A DNA stretch of 64,000 bases, from NCBI GenBank assembly GCA_024398965.1, contig JAKSIF010000002.1:62001-126000 (forward strand), given 5' to 3'. Of the stretch, positions 27,038 through 34,521 are shown one piece after another. Source of the stretch: Fibrobacter sp. (GTDB lineage: Bacteria; Fibrobacterota; Fibrobacteria; Fibrobacterales; Fibrobacteraceae). Position numbers and translations under genes: made by a program. Positions within the stretch are counted from its first letter, which is position 1. Each line of letters begins with the position of its first letter. The notes below the pieces were generated by a model that made no database searches, was not told the DNA's origin, and was given only the letters and a program-made list of their open reading frames with translations.

Positions 27038-27193
27038 ATGTTATCCGCATTTCTTATAGTTCTTGGGATTCTGACATTGTTTGGTGCCGGCGATGCAGGC
27101 GACGCTTGTCTCATCACTTTGTTGTTGAAGGTTCTTCCCGGCCTGATGATCATTGCCGGAATCCTAATGTTAGTGACTTGTAGCCATTTTTAA
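27038..27193 (+). CDS. Small two-helix membrane protein
   Basis: 51 residues from ATG 27038, preceded by AAGGAG with a six-base spacer. Two hydrophobic helices (LSAFLIVLGILTLFGAG and VLPGLMIIAGILMLV) are separated by a short acidic GDAGDAC loop, giving a hairpin in the inner membrane, and the C-terminus is TCSHF. The gene was too short for routine ORF calls. It is convergent with mutT and overlaps its last bases (27190-27193). The function is unknown. The clean ribosome binding site and amphipathy make it credible. Confidence 0.6.
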   Translation: MLSAFLIVLGILTLFGAGDAGDACLITLLLKVLPGLMIIAGILMLVTCSHF

Positions 27194-27597
27194 TTGACGG
27201 CGTCGTGTTCGATGCTTTCTACGACGGCAATGTCTGCCGGGAGCCATTCTACAGAACGAAGTTCTGAAACCTTAAGCCAACGGGCAGATTCGTGTTCCAA
27301 CAAAGTCAATTCACCATTTACGATATTGCAGTAGAAGCAGTGCATGGTAATGTGGCGGCCAGGGTAATCGTGTTCAACAGTAGTGATAAACTCCCCCACT
27401 TCCACATCAATGGCCAGTTCTTCCTTGAGTTCCCGGGCTAGAGCCTGCTCCGGAGTTTCACCAGGTTCGGTTTTTCCACCGGGGAATTCCCAGCCTCCCT
27501 TAAAATCACCATACCCACGCTGGGTTGCCAGAAACTCAGTTATACCTTGGGCATTCTTACGGCAAATTACACCAGCAACCACTTCAATCTTTTTCAT
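27190..27597 (-). CDS. mutT: MutT-type Nudix hydrolase (8-oxo-dGTP diphosphatase-like)
   Basis: Hydrolyses oxidised or damaged NTPs to prevent mutation. It has 135 residues, typical for MutT. The Nudix box is complete: GGKTEPGETPEQALARELKE followed by ELAI, satisfying G-x5-E-x7-RE-U-x-EE-x-U (about 38-61). N-terminal KIEVVAGVICRK and the middle FKGGWEFPGG are standard MutT strands. CTP pyrophosphohydrolase activity is an alternative for this subfamily. The start is ATG 27597. Confidence 0.85.
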   Translation of the reverse strand: MKKIEVVAGVICRKNAQGITEFLATQRGYGDFKGGWEFPGGKTEPGETPEQALARELKEELAIDVEVGEFITTVEHDYPGRHITMHCFYCNIVNGELTLLEHESARWLKVSELRSVEWLPADIAVVESIEHDAVN

Positions 27598-27669
27598 GTA
27601 GCCATATGTAGTAAAATTCGTTTTTTTCGATTGTGAAACTTTGAAAAAGCAATGTCTTCAATAGTTTAC

Positions 27670-27698
27670 TTGACTCGAGTATTTTTATAAGATATATT
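27670..27698 (+). promoter_or_regulatory. Sigma-70-type promoter of the secreted glycosidase-like gene
   Basis: TTGACT (27670-27675), 17-base spacer, TATATT (27693-27698). The predicted start is near 27705, giving a leader of about 30 bases before ATG 27736. Confidence 0.8.
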
Positions 27699-27735
27699 AT
27701 GTTATAGGCAATTTTGCCTTGGATGTGATGGGATT

Positions 27736-29208
27736 ATGAAAAAGACACTTTCTCTTTTAAGTGCCGCTTTGGTGGCTACTTCTTTCGCTGCGGATCGCGG
27801 CATTGCGCTAAACAAGACTATCGAAACTTTGGAGCCCATGAAGGGCATCGTGTTCTGGCCTGATCAGGCCAAGAGCAGCAAGGATTATTTGGGAGCCATT
27901 TCCCTGGAATTTTCCTACTGCCTCCCCTGCGCCGTTGTGACCGGCAAGACTGGAGATAAGCTGAATTACGACTGGAGTTCCTTTGAAAAGATGCTGAACG
28001 ATGTGGCCAGCCGCGGGCACCAGGCCATCGTGCGATTCCGTATCGAGTATCCCAGCGAAACCATTAGAAACACATCGGGCTGCACCCAGAATGTGAAAGG
28101 CGCCACCGCCGTTCCCCTGTACATCAAGAACATGGCGGGCTACACCGAGACTTACTCCGAAGACCCGGGTGGCGACGGCCCCACTTTTTACGCCGACTGG
28201 AGCAGTACAGAGCTGATGTGGTTCTACAAGCAGTTCTATACGGACTTTGCAGCCGCCTACGACAAGGACCCGCGAATCGCGTTTGTGCAAGTGGGCTTTG
28301 GACATTGGGGCGAGTACCACATTTACGGCACCACGAAAAAGTTTGGCGTCAACTTTGCCACCAAGGATTACCAAGCAGAATTCCTGAAGCACGTGGCCGC
28401 TCAATTTACAGAAACGCCCTGGAGCGTTTCCATTGACGCTGCGGACAACAGCTACTCTCCCGTTATCGACGACAAGAGTTTGCTGGCGCTGAACTTCGGC
28501 CTATTCGACGATTCCTTTATGCACGCGGAGCACGACATTTCGCAGGGCTACGGCGACAACGAAAGGAACTGGCGAGACATGGGTCTAGACCGCTGGAAAA
28601 CAGCACCCGGCGGTGGCGAAGTTAGCTACTACACACCCAAGGACCAGCAGGAATTCTTGAATCCCGATGGTCTTTACGGAATCACCTGGGAACAGGCCGC
28701 CAGCAAGTACCACATGACTTATGTTATCGGTAATAACTCCCCCGACGGCAAGTACGCTACTAAGGAACGCCTCTACGAAGCCAGTTCCTTCGCAGGCTAC
28801 AAGTTCGAAATTACCGCCTTCACGGCCAACGAAAATTCTGCATCGGTAACGGTAAAGAACATCGGTATCGCCCCGCTGTACCACAACGCCTACGTTACCA
28901 TCAAAGGCAAGCGCAGCGAAACATCTCTGAAGGGTTTGATTCCCGGCGAAGAAATCGTCTGCAAGATTGACGGTTTGAACATCGCAGCTGACGAAAGTCC
29001 CGAACCAACCATTACCAGCGACAAACTGCTGGAAGGCAAGACCATTCCGTATCAAGCAAAGCTTGAGGCAAGCGAGGCTCCTTTGAAAATCGGTACTGCA
29101 CAACAGGTCATTCCGACAAATACCGCCAAATCCCTAGTTGACATCAAAGGCCGCACACGTAACAAATCAAGAGACCTGCCTAAAGGGCATTACATCTTGA
29201 AATTTTAA
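27736..29208 (+). CDS. Secreted glycosidase-like protein (DUF4874/DUF4832 type)
   Basis: 490 residues with a clear signal peptide (KKTLSLLSAALVATSFAA). The body looks like a TIM-barrel hydrolase: YLGAISLEFSYC, then FEKMLNDVASRGHQAIVRFR and IAFVQVGFGHWGEYH, a strand ending in a Glu as in GH-clan A-like enzymes. This order matches DUF4874 followed by DUF4832, found in secreted polysaccharide enzymes, and a beta-sandwich (FEITAFTANENSASVTVKNI) follows. The extreme C-terminus (GRTRNKSRDLPKGHYILKF) resembles the gliding/T9SS-like tails of Fibrobacter exoproteins. The gene is alone, with its own strong promoter. The substrate is unknown. Confidence 0.65.
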   Translation: MKKTLSLLSAALVATSFAADRGIALNKTIETLEPMKGIVFWPDQAKSSKDYLGAISLEFSYCLPCAVVTGKTGDKLNYDWSSFEKMLNDVASRGHQAIVRFRIEYPSETIRNTSGCTQNVKGATAVPLYIKNMAGYTETYSEDPGGDGPTFYADWSSTELMWFYKQFYTDFAAAYDKDPRIAFVQVGFGHWGEYHIYGTTKKFGVNFATKDYQAEFLKHVAAQFTETPWSVSIDAADNSYSPVIDDKSLLALNFGLFDDSFMHAEHDISQGYGDNERNWRDMGLDRWKTAPGGGEVSYYTPKDQQEFLNPDGLYGITWEQAASKYHMTYVIGNNSPDGKYATKERLYEASSFAGYKFEITAFTANENSASVTVKNIGIAPLYHNAYVTIKGKRSETSLKGLIPGEEIVCKIDGLNIAADESPEPTITSDKLLEGKTIPYQAKLEASEAPLKIGTAQQVIPTNTAKSLVDIKGRTRNKSRDLPKGHYILKF

Positions 29209-29222
29209 CAACACCGCAGCCT

Positions 29223-29780
29223 TTAATGCAATCCACGAAGGTTTATATCTACATTAAAAACAGATTCAATCACCTTAACCACAATCAACAATACAACTGC
29301 TAGGACTGATCCTAAGAGAATCAACCATTTAAAGTTCTCTCGAGATTCTTTTTGCAACCGCTGGATTGTTTCGTGGGTTTTGCCCTGTTCAATATTGTAT
29401 TTGGAATCGTAAACCGGCCTGATATACCTGCCGCTGGAAGTATACCCAATAATTTCTACATCCTTATGTTTCTCGTAGGTTTCGTCAACTGTTTTCTTGA
29501 CTTCTTCAAGATCCTCGGCAGTCAATCCACCTTTCCGATAGATTTTTTCTTCCGAAGGTAATTCTGGCAATGGCATTGTCGACAACAGTCCTGCCCACAA
29601 CAGTCTATCCGATGTTTCCAGTTCACCAATCCGTTTATTTACAATATCAATTCTTTCTGAAGTCTTGTCTTTTTTAACGATATCCAGAACTTCGTACAAC
29701 TCATCTAGCGGGAGCTTGCGAATCTGGTTCTCGTAATCTTGAAGGTATTTGGGATCTTTCAAATTGACTTTGTCGAACAT
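29223..29780 (-). CDS. Tail-anchored hypothetical protein
   Basis: 185 residues from ATG 29780; an in-frame TTG six codons upstream lies between the promoter elements and is unlikely. The first 150 residues are charged and helical (KLPLDELYEVLDIVKKDKTS, AEDLEEVKKTVDETYEKHKD). One C-terminal membrane helix (FKWLILLGSVLAVVLLIVVK) is followed by a short VFNVDINLRGLH tail. I do not recognise a family. It lies next to the toxin-antitoxin patch, so it may be accessory. Confidence 0.6.
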   Translation of the reverse strand: MFDKVNLKDPKYLQDYENQIRKLPLDELYEVLDIVKKDKTSERIDIVNKRIGELETSDRLLWAGLLSTMPLPELPSEEKIYRKGGLTAEDLEEVKKTVDETYEKHKDVEIIGYTSSGRYIRPVYDSKYNIEQGKTHETIQRLQKESRENFKWLILLGSVLAVVLLIVVKVIESVFNVDINLRGLH

Positions 29781-29788
29781 TGAATAAA

Positions 29789-29817
29789 ATTCTAACAAAT
29801 TCGGGCATTTTTGTCAA
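29789..29817 (-). promoter_or_regulatory. Promoter of the tail-anchored protein gene
   Basis: On the minus strand: TTGACA (29817-29812), 17-base spacer, TAGAAT (29794-29789), then 8 bases to ATG 29780. The 5' leader would be about one or two bases, another near-leaderless arrangement. Confidence 0.7.
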
Positions 29818-29905
29818 TTGTCAGAATTTGGCATTCCGTCTTATTTATATTTCTGCACAGCGAAAAAAATTCGGGAACCAGTCGATCTCCGTTTCTTAGA
29901 TGAAT

Positions 29906-29938
29906 ACCGTCGCTTTTTACGCATGTAGCGACAGGAGG
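29906..29938. repeat. 33-bp hairpin/RBS element, copy 1
   Basis: The 33 bases from ACCGTCGC to CAGGAGG are identical to 30698-30730. GTCGCT and AGCGAC form a 6-bp stem around a 12-base loop, and AGGAGG plus an A-rich spacer leads to ATG 29944. That ATG opens a 24-codon frame that overruns the start of the toxin gene at 30006. A -10-like TATATT lies at 29846-29851. Confidence 0.85.
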
Positions 29939-29964
29939 AAAAAATGAGTACACAAGTAATGTAC

Positions 29965-29993
29965 TTGACATTTTGTATCCGATTAGATACATT
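29965..29993 (+). promoter_or_regulatory. Toxin-antitoxin promoter with operator-like inverted repeat
   Basis: TTGACA (29965-29970), 17-base spacer, TACATT (29988-29993). The inverted repeat TGTATC-N6-GATACA (29974-29991) overlaps the spacer and -10, as expected for autorepression by the antitoxin. AGGAGG (29995-30000) lies so close to the -10 that a transcript from here would start in or just after it. Confidence 0.65.
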
Positions 29994-30005
29994 TAGGAGG
30001 TTAAG

Positions 30006-30311
30006 ATGTTTTCAATAGAGAAAACTGAAACCTTCTCTAAATGGTACGCGAACCTTAAGGACAATCAGGCAAAGCAGAGAATATTCTCTCGATTATTGAG
30101 AGTTGAACTAGGAAATCTTGGTGATGTCAAAAACATTGGTGACGGGATATCCGAAATGCGATTCGATGTTGGACCTGGATATAGGCTCTACTACGCCATA
30201 CGAGGACAAGTTGTAATCATTCTCCTATGTGGTGGAGACAAATCAACACAACGGCGAGACATTGAAAAGGCAAAGGAAATGTGGAGGGCGATTCAAAATG
30301 AAAACAAGTAA
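30006..30311 (+). CDS. RelE/ParE-superfamily toxin, HI1419 type
   Basis: 101 residues, a basic mRNA-interferase-fold toxin of the addiction-module killer family typified by HI1419. Recognisable elements are FSKWYANLKDNQAKQRIFSR in the first helix, GISEMRFDVGPGYRLYY in the core strands and IILLCGGDKSTQRRDIEKAK at the end, including the G-x-G-Y-R-x-Y-Y and GGDK-x2-Q motifs of this group. ATG 30006 is preceded by AGGAGG. It overlaps the antitoxin gene by 14 bases, toxin first, as usual for this family. Confidence 0.88.
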   Translation: MFSIEKTETFSKWYANLKDNQAKQRIFSRLLRVELGNLGDVKNIGDGISEMRFDVGPGYRLYYAIRGQVVIILLCGGDKSTQRRDIEKAKEMWRAIQNENK

Positions 30312-30642
30312 GCTGGATTTATCAGAGCTTTTGGATAACGAGGAGGTTATCGCAAGAGTCATCAGCGACGCATTGCAGTCAAACGACAGCACCATTTTGT
30401 TGAGGACCATCGGATACGTTGCCAAGGCACGCGGCATCGCACAAATTGCAAAAGCAACAGGCCTCGGCAGAGAAAGTCTTTACAAGGCACTGAATGAAGA
30501 TGCCCACCCCCGTTTTGACACCATTTTACGCGTATTGAACGCACTAAATGTTCAAATGATCGCGGTTCCTAAAGTTCGCACAAAGAGAAAAGTTTCCCGC
30601 AAACTTGCCGTGGCCGAAAAGAAAGCCGCTTACAAAGTTTAG
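30298..30642 (+). CDS. HTH antitoxin, HI1420 type
   Basis: 114 residues from ATG 30298, which overlaps the toxin end. An upstream in-frame start would bury most of the toxin gene and is not needed. The lambda-repressor-like HTH covers IAQIAKATGLGRESLYKALN and FDTILRVLNALNVQM. It is the downstream partner of HI1419-like toxins, neutralising the toxin and probably binding the TGTATC/GATACA site. The C-terminus is Lys/Arg-rich (TKRKVSRKLAVAEKKAAYK), longer than usual. Confidence 0.88.
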   Translation: MKTSKLDLSELLDNEEVIARVISDALQSNDSTILLRTIGYVAKARGIAQIAKATGLGRESLYKALNEDAHPRFDTILRVLNALNVQMIAVPKVRTKRKVSRKLAVAEKKAAYKV

Positions 30643-30697
30643 GCAAATGTTTCGCCGAACTTAAACCACTTTTTGATAAATAAAACCGAAGCACGAA

Positions 30698-30730
30698 ACC
30701 GTCGCTTTTTACGCATGTAGCGACAGGAGG
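30698..30730. repeat. 33-bp hairpin/RBS element, copy 2
   Basis: Exact copy of 29906-29938: a 6-bp stem GTCGCT/AGCGAC, then AGGAGG, followed by GAAA and ATG 30735. That ATG gives only 27 codons (MTKISLAKSTIMVLLYLYFH...) that run across the operator of the next module. Confidence 0.85.
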
Positions 30731-30755
30731 GAAAATGACAAAAATATCGCTTGCC

Positions 30756-30789
30756 AAAAGTACCATTATGGTACTTTTATATCTATATT
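30756..30789 (+). promoter_or_regulatory. Operator palindrome and -10 of the mqsRA-like module
   Basis: Perfect inverted repeat AAAAGTACCA-TTA-TGGTACTTTT (30756-30778), comparable to the palindromes bound by MqsA, followed by TATATT (30784-30789). The -35 would fall inside the palindrome, so MqsA binding should block RNA polymerase. Confidence 0.65.
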
Positions 30790-30808
30790 TTCATTGTAAC
30801 AGATTCTT

Positions 30809-31003
30809 TTGCTTTTGAGGAGGCATTCTGAATGGAACACCTCGGCAAAGCACACTTTGACAACCGACGCTGACACAACGCTTTGGCAAGATGTTTACCA
30901 TTCCTCCGACAAAAAAGAGGATGGTTCTTGCGTAAAGCTGTACATCAAAATTCAAATAGCAAAAAATGGAAACGGAGTCATTATTTCGTTCAAGGAGTTA
31001 TAG
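30809..31003 (+). pseudogene. mqsR: Truncated MqsR-type toxin
   Basis: The frame carries only the C-terminal half of MqsR: TTDADTTLWQDVYHSSD and LYIKIQIAKNGNGVIISFKE match the E. coli segment TTYSDHTIWQDVY...VYLKI...LIVSFKE. The conserved catalytic Gln and Tyr are present, but the first 45-50 residues, including the region with the conserved Lys, are missing. The frame opens with TTG codons and no correct start. The only good ribosome binding site (GAGGAGG, 30817-30823) leads to ATG 30832 in another frame that stops after 13 codons. The toxin is probably inactive. The stop abuts the mqsA ATG. Confidence 0.7.
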
Positions 31004-31492
31004 ATGATTATAAAGACATGCCCTATTTGCGAAGCAAAAGTAATTCGTAAAAAAATCACAGATACATACACCTACAAGGGAAAGAGTATCACAATCAAAA
31101 ACATTCCCATCTACCACTGTACAGGCTGTGGCGAAGACTTTTGCGATGAAGAACGAGAAGGTTCCATCAACAAAAAGCTTGACGCTCTCTACAGGGAAGC
31201 GGAGGGCTTATTGCAGCCTCAGGAAATCGTAGAAATCCGCAAGAAGTTCGGTTACTCCCAGGAAGAATTTGCTGAAATCGTGGGTGGCGGACCGAAGGCC
31301 TTTGCCAAGTATGAAAAAGGAACTGTAACACAGAGCCGTTCCATGGATAACCTGCTTCGCATCCTGCGGGATTCCACAGACGCCATGGCCATTCTAACAA
31401 ATCAAAAAGCCCTCTGTGCCTGCGAAGCCAAAAGTGTTTATCAGGTAAAAAAAGACAAGAGTTCGTCCTGTTCAAAGACATCTCGTTCGTGA
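31004..31492 (+). CDS. mqsA: MqsA-type antitoxin and repressor
   Basis: 162 residues. The N-terminal zinc-binding domain has CPIC (6-9) and CTGC (about 39-42). The C-terminal Xre-type HTH contains IRKKFGYSQEEFAEIVGGGP and AFAKYEKGTVTQSRSMDNLL, closely following E. coli MqsA (KKLSLTQKEASEIFGGGVNAF). The AAGGAG for ATG 31004 is embedded in the last toxin codons. The C-terminal 30 residues (ACEAKSVYQVKKDKSSSCSK...) extend beyond E. coli MqsA. It probably still represses its own promoter, and a free antitoxin may also act on other genes. Confidence 0.88.
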   Translation: MIIKTCPICEAKVIRKKITDTYTYKGKSITIKNIPIYHCTGCGEDFCDEEREGSINKKLDALYREAEGLLQPQEIVEIRKKFGYSQEEFAEIVGGGPKAFAKYEKGTVTQSRSMDNLLRILRDSTDAMAILTNQKALCACEAKSVYQVKKDKSSSCSKTSRS

Positions 31493-31549
31493 AGTTCACT
31501 TTTTTTTCTAAATTTGCCCACATTAAGAAATTATTTGTGGAAGTAAAAA

Positions 31550-31694
31550 ATGGAAATATAGACAAGGCGAATGAAGCGCGGGCACTTGTGCACGCATTTC
31601 TGAGCCGAAGGATATTATGGAAATATAGACAAGGCGAGTGTCGCGACAGAATGTTTACATTTTGGCATGACCGAGCCGAAGGATATTATGGAAA
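31550..31694 (+). repeat. Tandem duplication of the valS start region
   Basis: Two units of about 70 bases. ATGGAAATATAGACAAGGCG(A) occurs at 31550-31570 and 31617-31637. GAGCCGAAGGATATTATGGA(AA) occurs at 31602-31623 and 31673-31694. The last copy holds the ribosome binding site and ATG of valS. The previous copy has the same ribosome binding site and ATG but reads ATG-GAA-ATA-TAG, a three-codon decoy frame. Confidence 0.85.
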
Positions 31695-34435
31695 CACGTT
31701 ATAATTCTTCAGAAGTTGAAGCCCGCTGGCACCAGACCTGGGCTGACAAAAATAGCTTTGCACCTAGCGGTAAGGGCGAACCGTTCTCTGTCGTCATTCC
31801 GCCTCCTAACGTGACCGGCGCCCTGCACCTGGGCCACGCCTTGAACGACACCCTTCAGGATATTTTGGTACGCTACCGCCGTAAGACTGGCCGCGACACT
31901 TTGTGGATTCCGGGTACGGACCACGCCGGTATCGCAACCCAGGCTGTTGTGGAAAAGCGTTTGTTCCAGGACGAACACAAGACCCGTCACGACATTGGCC
32001 GCGACGCTCTGGTGGAACGCATCTGGAAGTGGAAGGAAGAATATGAAGCCCGCATTACCAAGCAGTTGAAGAGCTTGGGCGTGAGCTGCGACTGGAGCCG
32101 TCAGCGCTTCACCTTGGACCCCATCTGCGCCAAGGCTGTTCGCCACGCCTTCTTCAACCTGTTCAAGAAGGGCTTGATCTACCGCGGTAAGCGTCTGGTG
32201 AACTGGGACACCAAGCTCCAGACTGCCGTTGCCGACGACGAAATCTATTACGAACATGTGAAGGGTCACTTCTGGACCTTCAAGTATCCTCTGGCCGATG
32301 GTTCGGGCTTCATTCCCGTTTCCACCACCCGTCCGGAAACCATCATGGGCGACACCGCTCTTGCCGTGCACCCCAGCGACGAACGCTATGCACAGTTCAT
32401 CGGCAAGATGCTGAAGGTTCCCTTCGTTGATCGCGAAATTCCCGTGATTGCAGACGCCATCCTCGTGGACAAGGACTTCGGTACTGGTTCCGTGAAGGTG
32501 ACTCCGGCACACGACCCCAACGACTATGCTACCGGCCTCCGTCACAAGCTCCCCATGATCAACATCATGAACGACGACGGCTCCCTGAATGAAAACGCCG
32601 GCAAGTTCCAGGGCCTTAAGGGCCAGGCTGCCCGCGACGCCGTTGTGGCAGGCCTCGAAGAACTGGGCCTCCTCATCAAGGTGGAAGACCACGAAATGGA
32701 CGTGGGCCACTCCGACCGCTCTAAGACTGTTATTGAACCGTACCTCAGCGACCAGTGGTTCGTGAAGATGGACGTTCTTGCTGAAAACGCAATGAACGCC
32801 GTGAAGTCCGGTGAAATCAAGATTATCCCCGAACGTTATGCCAACAAGTACCTTGACTGGCTGGGCGAAAAGCGCGACTGGTGCATTAGCCGTCAGCTCT
32901 GGTGGGGCCACCGCATTCCTATCTGGCACACCGACGCAAGCGAAGAAGAACTGAAGGCCGTATTCGGCAACCGTGAAGACATCTTCTTCTACAAGGCAGA
33001 AAACGGCGGCTACCTGGTCTGCTCTCAGGAAGAAAATCTTGCAGAAGACGCAGTTCCGGGTCACGTTCTCAAGCAGGAAGACGACGTTCTTGACACTTGG
33101 TTCTCCAGTGGTCTCTGGCCCCACTCTACCATGGGTTGGCCGGAAAACACCGACACTCTTAAGAAGTACTACCCCACTTCCGTGCTGGTAACCAGCCGCG
33201 ACATCATCACCCTCTGGGTGGCTCGCATGGTGCTGTTCTCCCAGGAAAACATGGGTACGATTCCGTTCCACACCGTTTACATCCACCCGAAGATCCTGGA
33301 CGGCAATGGCATGACCATGAGTAAGTCCAAGGGTAACGGCGTGGACCCCATGGACATCGAACGCAAGTACGGTACCGACGCTCTCCGTTTCGTGATGGCA
33401 AGCCTCTGCACCGACAACCAGGACGTTCGTCTGCCGGTGAAGAAGGAAAAGCAGGAAGACGGTACCGAAATCAACACTTCTGAAAAGTTCGAAATCGGCC
33501 GCAACTTCTCCAACAAGATTTGGAACGCTTGCCGCTTCCTCTACCCGCAGCTGGAACAGGCTGGCGCCCTTGCCGCCGAACTTCCCATGGACAAGAATTT
33601 GTTCGCACTGGAAGACAAGTGGATCCTTTCTCGCCTGCAGACCACCATCAAGGATGCTACCCGCATGCTGGAAGAATACCACTTCGCAGAACTGGCAGGC
33701 TTCCTCTACCGCTTCGTGTGGGATGACGTTTGCAGCCAGTACCTTGAAATCAAGAAGGCTGTGATCAACCGTGAAACTTTGGACGCCGAAAAGAAGAACG
33801 CCATGGCAATCCTCAGCTACGTGCTGAAGAATGTTCTTGACCTTCTCCATCCGGTAATGCCCTTCATCACTGAAGAACTGAACAGCATCCTGTTCCAGGG
33901 CTCCGAAATGGTGATCAGCCGCCCCTGGCCCACAGCTGATGAATCTCTCATCAACAAGGATATCGAAGCCGCATTCGACCAGGCATTCGCCGTGGTAGAA
34001 GCCGTTCGCGGTGTCCGTGGCCGTTACAGCGTTTCTCCGGCAACCAAGCTGAAGGCCGTTGTTTCTGTGGACGATGCAGCAACCGAAGCTTCCGTGAATG
34101 CATGCCTCGCCATCATCACCGAACTGGGTGGCATTGAAAGCATTACCGTTGGCGTGAAGGCCGCAAAGCCCAAGTTCAGCGCCTCTGCTGTTGTGCCCGG
34201 TGGCGAACTCTTCATCCCGCTGGAAGGTATCCTTGACCCGGCTGCAGAAATTGCACGCCTCGAAAAGGAAATCGAAAAGGCAAAGAGCTTTGCTGCTAGC
34301 ATCGAAAAGAAGCTCAGCAACGAGAAGTTCGTTTCTGGCGCTCCCGAAGCCGTCGTCAACGCAGAACGTGTTAAGCTGGCAACTCAGCAAGACATCATTG
34401 CTAAGAATGAGAAGGCTTTGGCAGAACTGAAGTAA
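31688..34435 (+). CDS. valS: Valyl-tRNA synthetase
   Basis: Charges tRNA-Val. 915 residues from ATG 31688, which has AAGGA upstream; an ATG seven codons earlier has none. Class I signatures are PNVTGALHLGHAL (HIGH-type, about 35-47) and MSKSKGNG (KMSKS-type, about 545). The CP1 editing domain (TTRPETIMGDTAL), the anticodon-binding domain and the C-terminal coiled coil (AAEIARLEKEIEKAK, near the end) complete the family order. Codon use is strongly biased towards GC-ending codons, as expected for a highly expressed gene. No T-box leader is seen upstream. Confidence 0.96.
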   Translation: METRYNSSEVEARWHQTWADKNSFAPSGKGEPFSVVIPPPNVTGALHLGHALNDTLQDILVRYRRKTGRDTLWIPGTDHAGIATQAVVEKRLFQDEHKTRHDIGRDALVERIWKWKEEYEARITKQLKSLGVSCDWSRQRFTLDPICAKAVRHAFFNLFKKGLIYRGKRLVNWDTKLQTAVADDEIYYEHVKGHFWTFKYPLADGSGFIPVSTTRPETIMGDTALAVHPSDERYAQFIGKMLKVPFVDREIPVIADAILVDKDFGTGSVKVTPAHDPNDYATGLRHKLPMINIMNDDGSLNENAGKFQGLKGQAARDAVVAGLEELGLLIKVEDHEMDVGHSDRSKTVIEPYLSDQWFVKMDVLAENAMNAVKSGEIKIIPERYANKYLDWLGEKRDWCISRQLWWGHRIPIWHTDASEEELKAVFGNREDIFFYKAENGGYLVCSQEENLAEDAVPGHVLKQEDDVLDTWFSSGLWPHSTMGWPENTDTLKKYYPTSVLVTSRDIITLWVARMVLFSQENMGTIPFHTVYIHPKILDGNGMTMSKSKGNGVDPMDIERKYGTDALRFVMASLCTDNQDVRLPVKKEKQEDGTEINTSEKFEIGRNFSNKIWNACRFLYPQLEQAGALAAELPMDKNLFALEDKWILSRLQTTIKDATRMLEEYHFAELAGFLYRFVWDDVCSQYLEIKKAVINRETLDAEKKNAMAILSYVLKNVLDLLHPVMPFITEELNSILFQGSEMVISRPWPTADESLINKDIEAAFDQAFAVVEAVRGVRGRYSVSPATKLKAVVSVDDAATEASVNACLAIITELGGIESITVGVKAAKPKFSASAVVPGGELFIPLEGILDPAAEIARLEKEIEKAKSFAASIEKKLSNEKFVSGAPEAVVNAERVKLATQQDIIAKNEKALAELK

Positions 34436-34456
34436 TCCTTCGAACCAATCAAGATT

Positions 34457-34493
34457 AAAAGAGGTCGTCCAAACGGGCGCCCTCTTTTTTTTT
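34457..34493 (+). terminator. valS terminator
   Basis: Stem AAGAGG / CCTCTT extended by five more pairs past one mismatch, with an AAAC loop, then nine T. It lies 22 bases after the valS stop. Confidence 0.85.
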
Positions 34494-34521
34494 CAATTTA
34501 TTTATTCTAATTTTCCCCATT

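Noticed and set aside
29944-30018. 24-codon frame from the ATG after the 33-bp element as a real gene
   Set aside because: It runs across the toxin promoter and operator and into the toxin start in another frame; more likely a by-product or at most a leader peptide.
31493-31687. T-box riboswitch before valS
   Set aside because: No T-box core sequence, specifier stem or antiterminator is visible; the leader consists of the tandem duplication described above.
31709-34390. 893-codon open frame antisense to valS
   Set aside because: An artefact of strong third-position bias in valS; the composition is His/Val/Gly-rich nonsense and the sense gene is unambiguous.
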